DNA of 64,000 nucleotides from Cryptomeria japonica (Eukaryota > Streptophyta > Pinopsida > Cupressales > Cupressaceae): contig NC_081406.1 in assembly GCF_030272615.1 (NCBI RefSeq), positions 110,827,783 through 110,891,782 on the forward strand. The letters run 5' to 3'. The translations under genes and the position numbers were made by a program. The notes under the pieces are model-generated. The model was not told where the DNA came from. It was given only the letters and a program-made list of their open reading frames with translations, and did not search any database. Below are positions 47,709-58,846 of this stretch, one piece after another; positions within the stretch are counted from its first letter, which is position 1, and each line of letters opens with the position of its first letter.

Positions 47709-50700
47709 TTTAGGGGCACTCTCCAACTGTTCCGTATCATGAGAGGCATATTTAGTCATCCACTCGCCATACACTTCTTCTGTCAGCCATGAGAAATTAA
47801 TCACTTTATCCTTGGTCTTAGTCAACCTTTGCCAAGAATTTCTCATTGTGTTGACTTCTGAATTGAGAAAACCATAATATGACTTAATTTTCTCTATCTC
47901 TTGTATTGTCACAACAAAGAAAGAAGCATCGTCTAGATCAATAATTCCTTTGACTCTTGCTGACAATTTAACTTCTATCTCCTTAAGCCACATTTGTTTA
48001 TCCTTTAATTGATCCGGGCCAGCAAAAACTCCTAGGAACAACTCAAAAACTTGATCAATGTACTCCTCTTTGCACAAATTAACCTTCCTATCAACATTAT
48101 CCACCTCTGCTGCTAATCAGAAATGGATTTGATGATGGGATTGGCCTTTGCTTCATCGCAGGATACACACATTAAATCTCAATCTTGCTCCCTAGGCCTC
48201 CATTTGTCAAAAATAGGTGTCAAAATGGCCTTGTCTCTCTTGAGTTCATTCCATATATCCATAATTTTACCTACATTTTTGTGAAGCAATGAGGCATTTA
48301 TTGTATCTGCAAAACTGAAAATTGTAGCCTTTACTCTCTCCTCATACTTCTTTGCATATAAGGCCTGAGCCTGTTTCAAGCTTTCTAACTCTTGAGGAGT
48401 AATTTCAACCATTTGAGAGCTAGAGGGTGCTAGAGATGGTGGAAACTCAATGATAGGGCTAGTAGGTGGAGGTCTTGCAAGAGAAGAGGAGATCATCAGT
48501 GTTAAAGACTCACCTTGATGGTATTGTCCAATCAACTGGCTCTGCAGCTTGGCAATGATGCTGTCCTTCCCTCTTACCTCCTCCTTGGCATTGTTATAAG
48601 CCTTCAAAACTGTTTCCAACTTGACTTGGAGTGCCTCTTTCTCTTTTGCTTCCTTCTCTGCTACTGCAACGCTGAATTTTGCAGTCTCTAACACAGTACT
48701 AGCGGCCTCCACTACCCCTGTACTCTGCACTCTCTTCACCATCATTCCACCAAGGTAAGTTAACCCTGAGGTGTCTTTGCTTTTCTTGCTCTCATTTCTC
48801 TTGAGAGACCACATGACGAGTGCAGCATTATCCTTATTGAAAGTAATCCCCTCCATGGGTTTAGTCTCTTTTCTCACTGCATCTAGTACTAGGGTGTCTG
48901 CTATATCCCATTCGGGTAAAATAAGCACTCCAGCTTGTGCTACCATATCTCTTCCTTGCTCAGGGGTGATGGTTTTGAATTATTCCATCATCTCTTGCTT
49001 TATTTCCTCATCTACCAGGGCTGGATCTTTATTAGGTTGCTCAGCCTTTCTCTTTTCACATCTAACATTATATTTATCTATGTGTTGTTTCCAAAGAAAC
49101 TGCATAAATGCTTCTGATGTGACAAAATTGTTATTAACTAAAAAGGCATTACTTGCCTTCTTTATCTCAGGATCCCACTCCTGGCCCTTGAGTTCAGTGG
49201 TAGTGATATCCATTTCAGCAGCAGTGGGTTCTTCTGGCATTCCCTCCTCCACTTCATCATAAGTGTAGGCAATTTCCCCTGGACTACCTAACTGTAGGAG
49301 TTGCTCAGCTACTGCTTGCTAATTTCCTATATGGATAGGGGATTGGGATGGGGAATACAAAGGTGTATCTAATTGTACTTCTTTCCCCACCCTTTGCTTC
49401 TTTGGGCTTTCTTGGATGTCAATGACATCTTGTATCTTCCTCTTTCCTTTGGAAGTAGAGGGCTCCCCTGTTGTAGGCATCAGCACACTATAACTGGATT
49501 TTTTGTGTAGTGTATAATCACCAGGAGGGATTGCTTTGCTGGAGGATGACCTACTTAACATCATTCTTGCCTTCTCAGGGTTTCTTTTGATTACAGCCTC
49601 CCTCTTCTCCTTCAGGTTCTGCATCACATCTTCAAAGCAAACAATCAAAAACTTTATTTTCTCCTCTAGAGGGAAAAAGATAGACAATGGGTCATAGCTG
49701 GCATCAAACTGATGCACAAAATCCAAGGCTTTCTTATAAGCCACCCACTTCTCTTTCCTTAGCTCCTACTCATCTAGATCAAACTCATTTCTGATGAGGT
49801 CTTTAGGAAACTAGAATTGATGAGGCCTACCTCTGCATGCTACCTTCTTTCTAAAAATACCGTTGAAGAAGTCTTCTGGATCAGCACACCTAGACACTGC
49901 AGTGGACAAATGATAAGGCTTGAGGAAATCCTCAAAGCAATTCCAGCCTCCCTTTGTTATTACAAATTGGTGGGCTATGGTAGTTGCAGGGAAAATAGTC
50001 CCTTTACCCCTGCCTGTCAACTCTGCCTCTTGTAAACCACCGATTTGTATAAGGATCTATGCAATTCCTACTTTAAGAGGGACCTAGTGAGGTAGCAAAA
50101 ATGGGGTGCCTCTAAAACCAAACACTCTGAAAACTGTGGAGACTGGATACAAATACATATCACCCCAGTTATGCACAATTTTAATGTTGTCTGCGAATTC
50201 TTTTGGTCTGATGAATTCGAGAAGAACTTTGGGGATTCTTGGGTTCTCTGAGAAGAGAGTCCTGATCTTGGATGCAAAGTATTTGTCAAATTTCAAGAAA
50301 CTGGCATCCTCTCTATCCCATGATAACACAGTACTCCATAATTGTGCCGACATTTTTTCTCCTTCTTTCTCCTTAACAAGGTCCAGTCCAGTGGCAAAGT
50401 AATCACGACCTTTGAAGAGAAAAAGATGCATCGGGAGTGAGTACCATCCGAAAGGCCTATCCACCTTTCCATTCTTGATTCCTGTCAACCCTCCATGGAT
50501 AGCATCAGCAATAAAAGAGGCATAATCAAATGTAATTGCCAGAGAAGGATTCAAAATCTGAGCAATCATTAACAATTTATGATTTGGCATATTTGCTTCA
50601 GTATCTTCTCCCAAAACTTGGCAAAGTGCCCAATACATTCCCTTAGCTCTCAAGGTGAACATACTTAATGAAAAGGGCTCTTGTGTGTTGGGTCCTACAA

Positions 50701-51259
50701 CTGTTAACCCTCCTATCTTCACAAAAAACTCCTTGAGAGGCCCGCTCCTGAGATGACTCCTCTATGCACCATAAATTTGGGCTAACGATGTGAAATTTAT
50801 AGGTTCTAGAAAATTGGTGAACTCATTAAGCCCAAAAGCTTTCCTGAATTCTTCAGCATTAATCTCAATAAGGGCTTTCCCATCTATATCCTGGATGCTT
50901 CTTGTGATTGAATCATAGTTGAGCAAAATTTGGGTCAACAAATCTACATCCATAAATAACCCTGGAACTACCAATTTCCCAACATCTAACTCCCAAATAC
51001 TGTTTTGCGGGGCCGGAGAATTTCTCATTCCAAATCCAATCTTGGATAACACCAACCCAGACAATCCAACCTGTGGGTCTCTCAACTAGTTACTCTTGTC
51101 ATACAGTCCTTCTCCTATCTTTAAACGGGGAGCTCTAGGCACTAATTCTTTTACCTTTGATGCCTGATTGGTTGACAACGTTAACTATTCTAAAAAATCA
51201 TCACAGACACTCCTTTCTGAATAGTTCACTTTGCCAGAAAATTCTCTTTTAGGAGCCAT
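47703..51259 (-). pseudogene. M gene copy 3 (M-3), 3' end missing
   Basis: The ATG at 51259 has the same start as M-1 and M-2. The frame is collinear with M-2 down to about 48120, where a deletion of about 26 bp (relative to M-2, 43700-43730) breaks it. The gene stops at the duplication junction 47703-47708, losing the last ~25 codons. Stops include CAG-to-TAG at about 50764 and 50091 and TGG-to-TAG at about 51087. Part of the C-terminal domain (48104-47703) is still open in a shifted frame. M-3 shares two stops with M-2 (the TAG pair near 49809 and 49766), so the duplication happened after M had begun to decay. Confidence 0.8.
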
Positions 51260-51910
51260 TTTGAGAATGTAAGGAAAGAATACCACTCTTAAACAATTCT
51301 GTGACGAATCAATTATCTTATCTAAAACACTACACAGGAATTGCTATACAAGAATATGAGAGAACCTGTTCTTCACTTTGAAGGAATTTGCTCTGCAACT
51401 AAACTGACCTGCTCTGTACCTGAAGAAAATAACTCTGCATCCACTTTCCTGCAAAATCCTTTAAAAGATATCTTCACCTAGTTGGTAGGAAATCAAATAT
51501 TGTACTTAGGGTTTTAACTACAACATTGATCCCGCATGCTTCGGTCGTTCCTTCAAAATTGAATTCATATGAGAATTCATATTTTTCACTCCAATAGGTC
51601 ACAACGTTCCTACAAGTGTTTGATTTTGCTCTTTTGCAACTTCGCGAAGCATAACTGTTAGGCAACTTGATCCTATGAAATAGCACCAACTGTCCGATCA
51701 AAAGAAACCTGATTGAGCGTTAGATTAACTAACAGCTTTGGCTCCATGTTGGGTCCCACTTCTCTATTGGCTACATGATACCACGTGGCACCCAACCATT
51801 GGCCTTGAAATTTCCTTCACATTCCACTTGATATTGGCCGCGTGTCTTTCTTTACATCACTGGTTCCACCTTGGCGGGCCCACAACTTTCTTCTAAGACC
51901 ATGTGTTGCT

Positions 51911-52466
51911 GGACATGTGGATGGCTCTTATTCACTCTCGCTATTTCGCGGGGTATAAAGGACGACCATCTTACCCTTTTGAAATAGCGCGAACCGTCGA
52001 ATTAGCTTCTAAGTTGATCGGCATTTAACCATCTAAAAAGGCTCTCAGGAGGGGTGGGCCCGCTAATTCATACTGAACACCTGGCATCTAATCATCTTCC
52101 GAGATGACTTGTCACCTTTTGATATGCTAAAAGAAAACTATGGGGCTCCAACAAACTCTTGATAGCTGTATCCTCTAGGTCCTCCATTAGGACACATGGA
52201 CGGCTCTTGTTCACTCTCACTATTTCGTGGGGTATAAAGGATGAGCATCTTACCCTTGCGAAATAGCACGGACCGTCGGATCAGCTTTTAAGTTGATCGG
52301 CATTTAACCATCTGAAATGGCTTTCGGGAGGGGTGGGCCTGCTGACTCACTGTGAACACTTGGCGCCCAGTCACCTTCAGAGCTGATTTGTCACTTTTTT
52401 ATTTGCTGAAAGAGAACCATGGGGCTCCAATAAATTATTGACAGCTGTACCCGCCAGGTCATCTCC
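51911..52466 (-). repeat. 279-bp tandem duplication of the M upstream module
   Basis: Two copies (about 51911-52190 and 52190-52466), each with GGACAYRTGGA, GGCTCTT, TTCACTCTC, CTATTTCG(C/T)GGGGTATAAAGG, a GAAATAGC motif, GTTGATCGGCATTTAACCATCT and the GGGCCYGCT segment. The copy next to the gene keeps CGCTATTTCGCG intact. Confidence 0.85.
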
Positions 52467-53010
52467 TTATTGCGACCTGACTCACCTCTGGGACCCACCA
52501 TTTTGCCTTTAATCCTGACCCGCTGACCATTATGACCTCTACCGTGTGCTGCCATTTTACTCGCTATCATCAACTAGCTGGACCATCTATGTGGCATGCC
52601 ATGTCATTTTCGCAACTTCACTGGTTTTAAATTATGTGCAACTTCGCCTAGCGAAATAACGCAAGCCATGGATCCACCCGCGAGATGCGCACTAGTTACT
52701 GGGCCCGACAACTTTAAGAGAGAGACATACAAGGCATAAATTTTTTGATAAACTAACATAACCGCCTAGGCAAACAACAAGGGGGGGACACATCCTATGA
52801 CCCCATGACCCATTACTTAAGTGAATAAAGTAACGAAAGATTAGAAACCATAGGGTTTAAAATAAACACAAAAGGATCTAAAATTAAAACCCTTAAACCT
52901 TTGAGGTCTAAAACAAAGCTGAAGCATTTGAAATTGCACCCTATTCAAAATTTTAACAAACCATAGCCAATCATGGGAAGAGAAAAGCCCACTTTTAATC
53001 AGTGATAATA
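52467..53010 (-). other. 5' terminal region of the second M element
   Basis: No gene. It contains GCGAAATAACGC (52652-52663), AACCGCCTAGGC (52759-52770) and a G-run. It ends at the element border TATTATCACTG (- strand) with target duplication GGTCC. Confidence 0.65.
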
Positions 53011-53549
53011 GGTCCAATCCTGACCATTTAATCACTTTACATAGGGTAAAACAATCTTGAACAAATCTCAAGACATTCTCCATCATCCGTTCTTCACTGC
53101 TTCTAGAAGCTAATAACCCATCACGCGCTCTCCACTGTTTACTAAGATTTTGCACATTACCGAGGTAGATAGAATCAATCTTCTTCATGCAAGATCCTCA
53201 AGGAAATCCTTCACGTGCACAAGGCTGACATGGCAACACAATCTAATCTTCTTTTTAATACTAACTCATCACAAGATGTCATTGGTTGAATCACGCAGAC
53301 TTGGAATGCATCAACCAGAAACCTGAAGCTGAGACTACCAACCAGTAGTCAAACCCCGATACAAACTTTGAATATACCGGTTCATACTTCATCATACCGG
53401 TTCACTTTTTACATATACTAGTTCACACCATCATACCGGTTCACTTGCTAGTTTGCTTATTTCGATATACCTATTCACACTTCAGCATATTGACATCAAT
53501 GACAACATACATTATCATCATGTCATCAATCTCTGCACATATGCCAACA
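53011..53549 (-). repeat. 5' LTR of K, second part
   Basis: Continuation after the M insertion, matching 34926-35458. It carries four spaced ATACCGGTTCA-like motifs (53383-53450) near the LTR start on the - strand, where U3 enhancers would lie. Confidence 0.92.
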
Positions 53550-53848
53550 AATATTGCATTTCATCATGTACATATTTGCATCCAAATCATAAGCATCACA
53601 TAGGTACACATGCATATCGTTGCGGCAATGATGAATCATCTCATATATATATCTCAAAATCATAAGTGCCATGATAGAATGATGTCAAAATCATATGGCT
53701 ACAATCACCCGAAGGTGTCTACATCATCATACAAAAATGGTACAAAAATGGATACATAGGGAGCCCTCTAAGGCTGTGATGAACTCCCTCCCTCAGAGCG
53801 AGCTAGCCTCGATGGAGTCTGAGCCTTGGAAGGACCCACCCCAAGATC
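53550..53848 (+). mobile_element. E3 right part, with the end of an antisense PMD gene
   Basis: It continues E3 after K (AATATTGCATTTCATC). The last ~75 bp (53848-53774) are the C-terminal end of a PMD gene on the - strand, reading QTPSRLARSEGGSSSQP and stop. The Gln codon (CAG) that has become TAG in G1 and G2 is intact here. It is cut at 53848 by the B element. Confidence 0.75.
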
Positions 53849-55079
53849 TGTTGGGACTCATAAAATTTGAGTATTTTGAGAGGCCCATTTCAAAATTTTG
53901 CATCTACACTTTCAATTGACCACCTAGTCTTTTTCAGATGGTCTAGTTTGAAGAAAGGTAAAATGCAGCCAGATGATTTTCAAAGGGTAAGACTTGGGAA
54001 ATGTGTCCTATACCTTTCATTTGGCCTATGAAGTATTTTTCAACTTTCAGATTTTAGTTTGGATCAGTTTATCAAGTACCCATTTCAAGGGGTGAGTTGA
54101 AAGTCCATCATAGGTGCAAATGCAGTTTTTATTAAATGACCTGCTTTGAGCACTTATAAATTTTTCCCAGCTGATCGTCATGTTGAAATTAAAAGTGTAT
54201 TGAATTATATGCATATAGGTGAGTCCACATGCCAAAATTGAAGCCCCTGTCAATCCGTTTGATCAGCTTTTCAAGATGATTTCATGAGCCACTTTATGCA
54301 GTTTTCTGCACTTTCATTGCTACATCTTTTTAAGTGGCTATTTTCATGAGTGCACTATTTGCACCCTATCAACTTCCCGGTTGAACTAAGCATTCCAAGA
54401 TCTTGTTTGTATTTCAAGGTACTTATGCCCCAGATTTGGGGGTCTATGAATATCATTTGATATTTTAGTAAAGACATTTTGGCGGTCTCTACGCACTAAT
54501 TTTATCAAGTTCATAATGCTGACAAAGCCATTTGGTCATCTTTGACCATTAATATCTCTTCACTTGGGATTCATCTTGAGAAATGGTTTTGTAGAGTGAA
54601 TTTTTATATATCAGATAGTACGCTTGTCCATTTGTGAAGTCCAGAAAGGTGTTTTGACCAATTTGAAAATTGCATCTTTGGGATTAAACGCAAAAATGTG
54701 GCGCAAGCGCCTGAAAGTTGCGAAATTCAGTTTAATGATCAAAAAATAGTGCCGACCGATTCCAACAGTATGTTCAAGGTTCCTGAGGTGTTTTCAATGG
54801 TTAGTTGCATGAAATCAAATTTTTTTTTTAGCCGGACCCACTTTGGGGCCCGACTTGACTTGCCACTTCATGCATCTTCGTAGGCAAAGTTTAAATTGTT
54901 ATTTTAAATTATGTGTTTTATGATTTAAGAGATACAAAAGAAGCTAGAGAATATTATAAGATAAATATGGACATTAATGGTACATTGAAGCAGATGCATG
55001 GCTATTTGATAGTTGAAAGGGTGTAAAACCAAAGTATTCGAATTTTGGTAGCACTCTCCTAGGCAAATGGTTGGAAAAT

Positions 55080-55930
55080 GTTAAAAGGGCTCAAAAATTT
55101 AAAGTAAATGCACTGGCAGGTGTGAAGTCATCCTTTGCAATGAGCTATGGCAATGTTTTGAAAAGGTAAAAGAAACTTTCAACCAAATGCATGGTATGGT
55201 GTGTGTAGTGCTTCCCTGGTGGCATGGTGATTGGTAAAAGAACAGAAGCTTCCAAGCAAATGTGATTGCGAAGTTTAAAACCAAATTCCATAACCTTTAT
55301 TAATTTCTCCCAGTCCAACAATGAAAAAGGCCATTAGAAAACCTTTCAAGCAAATGCATTGGCTGGTGTAAGCCAAATTCCAAATTTTTGGCAACATCCT
55401 CCTTGCACAAATGAAAAAGAGGCAGTTTTTTTAAATTTTAAAACAAACGCAATGGCATCTCCTTGCATGGTGGTGAAGGCAATTAAAATTCAATGCAAAT
55501 GCATTAGCAATTGCAAACCAGCATTCCCCCCTGTGTTGCAGACAAGCTGGAAAGCAGAACATGGCATTGAAAAGTACATGTAAACTCTAGCAAGGGCACA
55601 TGACATGTGTAAACCTGTAGACAAAAGAAACATAAACCAAATGCAATTTGGTAGGTGAAAATGTCATCCTCCCTCCTGCACAGTTGCAATGAAAAGGTTA
55701 AAGTAGAAACTTTCAATGCAAATGCTTTGGTAGGTGTAAAACAATGGCAGCTCCCTATGTGGCAAATGAAAGAGCAAATAAACTCATTCAGTAAATGCGA
55801 TTTGCAGGTGAAAGCCCAAATTCCACAACCTTTACCATTTCCCCCTGCGTGGTGTTGGAAATGGGCAAAGGCATTTAAAAAACTTTAGCAAAATGCAATT
55901 GGCAGGTCTCAAAAACCTTCAGAAAGAGGT
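55080..55930 (+). repeat. Degenerate ~100-bp repeats in the B LTR
   Basis: Around eight or nine loosely related units, each with a form of 'aaactttcaagcaaatgcaa', 'ggcaggtgtaaaacca', 'ttccaca.cctt' and 'ctccctgcatggtggtg'. The same array is present in the 3' LTR (63000-63800) and, in reduced form, in the LTR at 8090-9110. Confidence 0.6.
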
Positions 55931-56279
55931 AAAACCAAGCATAAACCATTATCCCACATTGGTGGTGGAGATAAGAAATTTGATATTTAAAGATAAGGCT
56001 ACATATAACCATAGTTTCAAAGCCTTGAGGCTTTGGATGGAAGGTGCTAGCTCGGTGCCTAGGTAGACCCCACACGTACGTGCACAAACCTTGAGGCGGT
56101 GAAGAGATAGTTGGCGACCAAGTGGACACCACGTGTGCATGATTCTTAAAGTAAGCAAGTTTTGGAGTAGAAGGGGGAATTAAAGAGCATGCAAGTTGCA
56201 GATGATCCAACGGTCGTCACTGATTCATAATATGACAATGCTCGAAGGTTACCCTTCGCAAAATGGTGGCTCTGTCGCA

Positions 56280-56710
56280 AAGAGAAGGTGCATGAAAGTT
56301 ACCCTTTGCGAACTAGCGACCGATGACCTGGTAGGTCCAGGTGGCAGGTGAGCTGGTGGGTCCGACTAAGGTGGTGCTGAGATGGTGATGAGCTAGCAGG
56401 TTTGGTGGCAGTCCAATGGCGAACGGGTGGCGGTCCCCAAGGCGGTGAAGTGGCAGATAGGTGAAGTGTCATCCCAAGTGGTGTCGCAAAGCGAAAGTAC
56501 ACAAAAGTTACCCTTCATGAACTAGCGACTAATGAGCTGGCAGGTCTAGATGGCACGTGAGTTGGTGGGTCTGATTGAGGTGGTGCTGAGATGGGAATGA
56601 GCTGGTAGGTTTGGTGGCAGTCTAGTGGCAGACAGGTGGTGGTCCGCAAGGCGGTGAAGTGGCAGACAAGTGGCAGATAGGTGAGATGTCATCCCAGGTG
56701 GTGCCATAGG
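56280..56710 (+). repeat. 209-bp tandem duplication in the B LTR
   Basis: 'aaagttaccctt' followed by GAACTAGCGAC occurs at 56294 and 56503. Each is followed by 'gagctggyrggtc', 'gaggtggtgctgagatgg' and 'ggcggtgaagtggcagat'. Confidence 0.8.
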
Positions 56711-57929
56711 CAAATTGTAGGATGCAACTTGGCAAGGCACAGGTCCAAAATCAGGCAAAAAATTAAAATTAAATGCATAGTTCAGACTATAGAGAAAAAT
56801 GAAAAATTTAAATGGTGGCCTACATAACAAGGGTTATTGTTTTCCCAAATATAGAAGTATTATATATCATTGGAAAGATCTCAGGATGAGGAATCCATTC
56901 ATGTAGTTTGTTTCAACAAAAAATTAAATATTGTGAGAGAAGTTTTGATGGGAAGAAAAAGAAATATTTTTCAGTTAGGGAAAAAGGGACACTTAGCAAT
57001 CTCTGATGCATTCTGGTCTTTTCCCCCCTTCTTCATATTCCCATTTCTTCTCATTTGTAAGGGTTCCTGAATTTTGGAGAAATGCTCCATATTTTCATGG
57101 TTTCTAGTTCTGAGTTTTCGTCAAGATTGTATAGGGCAATGTCCTTTTTTCAGAGAATAGAGTATGATTCATGCCACGAGTGTTTCTAGTTGCAGGTTTT
57201 TATTTATGTAAGGCATGCATAAATTCACACAGAATTTGTCTCTGAATTGTACTTTCATTTTATTAAAATCAAATCCTTAAGGAGGATCAAGTTTGTCATG
57301 AGCTGCTGTGTCTATCAGTGTAATGTTTGCTTGTAGGTAATCCTTCAAGGAAGATTTTAAACTCTGGGAGCAAATATTAATAAATAGGGTTTATGTTTTG
57401 GATTTGACATTTTTTATGAATGAGCTAAGTAATCCATTTATGTAAGGCATTAATGCAGGAATACTTAAGGATGAAGAAGAATTTGTAGTAGAAGTTGTCA
57501 TCTATAGTTTGATGTATGACTTTGTTGCCCTTGGATAAGGCACTGATCTTGCAATTAAGGGGATTCTCAAACAATATAAAATCAAATCAGAATATCTTTA
57601 TTTTATGTTCTGTTGAAATGTTCCATCTATCTCATGCTCAAACATTAGCTAAGTTGTATGTGTAGATCTAGCCCATCTGCAGTAACCTACTTGTTGTTGA
57701 GCCCTAGTGAGATCTATTTGCTTCTGTTGATGTTGTCATAGGTGTGGAATGGGTTTAATTTTAAGCATCAAAGGTATACTCGCCTAGGTTTTGTAGAGCC
57801 TGGAGAGTAGAAGGATTCATATCCTTGTTATTTTGTCCAAGCCCTGAAGTTTTCATAGATTGAAATTGGCTATTTCATATATCAATTGCGGGTGTACTTG
57901 GGTTAACCAATTTTGGTGAACAACAAAAA

Positions 57930-57947
57930 TGGCGACTCTGCTGGGGA
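57930..57947 (+). other. Primer binding site of the B element
   Basis: TGGCGACTCTGCTGGGGA lies 4 bp after the LTR end CAACA. It has the form of a plant Ty3/gypsy PBS complementary to a tRNA 3' end (TGG start, GGGGA end). I cannot name the tRNA with certainty. Confidence 0.75.
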
Positions 57948-58846
57948 ATCTGAATAGAAATTGCATAATTTCTTCTAGTTAGTCAGTCCATTGTATATGC
58001 ATAGAGTTGAAAGTGATTTTATGGTGAAGAGAGTGTTCATTGTTTCGTATCTGTAGAATGATATGTTATTTCATTGTCATATTTTATGAAGGAGTAACAA
58101 TAAATTCATGTTGTTGAGTTGTGAGCAAGTCCTTGCAGCTGTATGCAAATTTTTTCCCAATTCCTTATTGGGTGGTGACTCCATGTTTCATACCAGTGCT
58201 GAATGTCTATGCAATTAGTATTGCATAAGGTTTTTATGGTTTGATATATAGTGCAGAGATATGGGTTATCACTGCTAATGCAAATTTACACATAAATTCT
58301 TCATCATAGAAGTTTGATAAGAAAGTGCAGTATAAAGATACATATAGATTTGGTGTTAATTTCCTAGATCCATATGTTTGTGGCCTAAAAGAGTGTTTAT
58401 TGTAGCAGATTTGAAGAAGGGTAAGTAATGAATTGTAGGAGAACAACTCTTTGTTGTTCAAAATGTTTCCTCTATGCAAGAGGTGGCGACTCTGAGGTAA
58501 AAGACTATGCTGAAAGTTGAAGTCAATCTTTAGATCTACAAGAGTTTATGGCTACAAATTATCCATGTACAGTCAAATATTTCAATACATTAAACATGTT
58601 TTGGGGTATTTGAAAAGAGCAAAATAGTTTCCCTATCTAGTGTTTTCCACTTGTTGAAAGGGAAGAAGATTAAATATATTTGCATATTCAAAGTGTTGTA
58701 AGTTTCAAGCTTATATTTTTTCCTATGATATGCAAATATCCATGAGCTTTATGTCAAAAAAAAGAAGAAGATAAATCTGTAGCTTTACATACTTGTAAGT
58801 TGTTGAATTTTTGTGTGGGGTTGTGTATGAGGTTTGAGAAGTCACA
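57948..58846 (+). other. B element leader, nothing recognised
   Basis: About 900 bp between PBS and gag with no convincing coding sequence. 'gaggtggcgactctgagg' (58480-58498) resembles the PBS and may be a partial duplication of it. Confidence 0.4.

Larger units (their letters stand above)
42291..53010 (-). mobile_element. Second M element (10,720 bp) with tandemly duplicated gene
   Basis: It is inserted in the K 5' LTR with duplication GGTCC (42286-42290 and 53011-53015); the K 3' LTR shows the empty site near 34926. On the - strand it starts TATTATCACTG and ends GAAGACAATA. These are decayed forms of TG...CA, because M-1 ends GAAGACAACA. There is no repeat between its two ends, so it is not a complete LTR retrotransposon. 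Subtracting the internal ~4.4 kb duplication gives an original length of about 6.3 kb. Its proximal end (42291-43060) is homologous to the M-1 3' segment. Confidence 0.85.
34005..53549 (-). mobile_element. Element K: Ty1/copia retrotransposon with nested insertions
   Basis: Both LTRs begin and end with TG...CA and the element is flanked by the duplication AATAT (34000-34004 and 53550-53554), restoring continuous E sequence when removed. The 3' LTR is at the left (34005-35458) and the 5' LTR at the right (41373-42290 plus 53011-53549). PBS and PPT are present in the right places. One gag-pol frame (41301-35758, - strand) has the copia order gag-protease-integrase-RT-RNase H. Two insertions interrupt it: solo LTR T in pol (36537-38017) and element M in the 5' LTR (42291-53010). 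The LTRs differ at roughly one base in ten to fifteen by eye, so it is old. Confidence 0.93.
53849..57925 (+). repeat. 5' LTR of the B element (4,077 bp)
   Basis: It starts TGTTGGGACTC and ends GGTGAACAACA, directly before a PBS. The 3' LTR repeats it from 61557 (TATTGGGAATC). It includes degenerate ~100-bp repeats (55080-55930), a 209-bp tandem duplication (56280-56710), a weak TATA at about 56784 and the R-U5 block that matches M-1. Confidence 0.88.

Noticed and set aside
42291-53010. M as a DNA transposon
   Set aside because: Terminal similarity is only about 4 bp, there is no transposase motif, and the 5-bp duplication with TG...CA-type ends and U5 similarity favours an LTR origin.
54900-55030. 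Possible second captured host gene (VFYDLRDTKEARE, reminiscent of MEI2-like RNA-binding domains)
   Set aside because: Only a dozen residues look familiar and the flanking translation does not continue the family; a chance match cannot be excluded.
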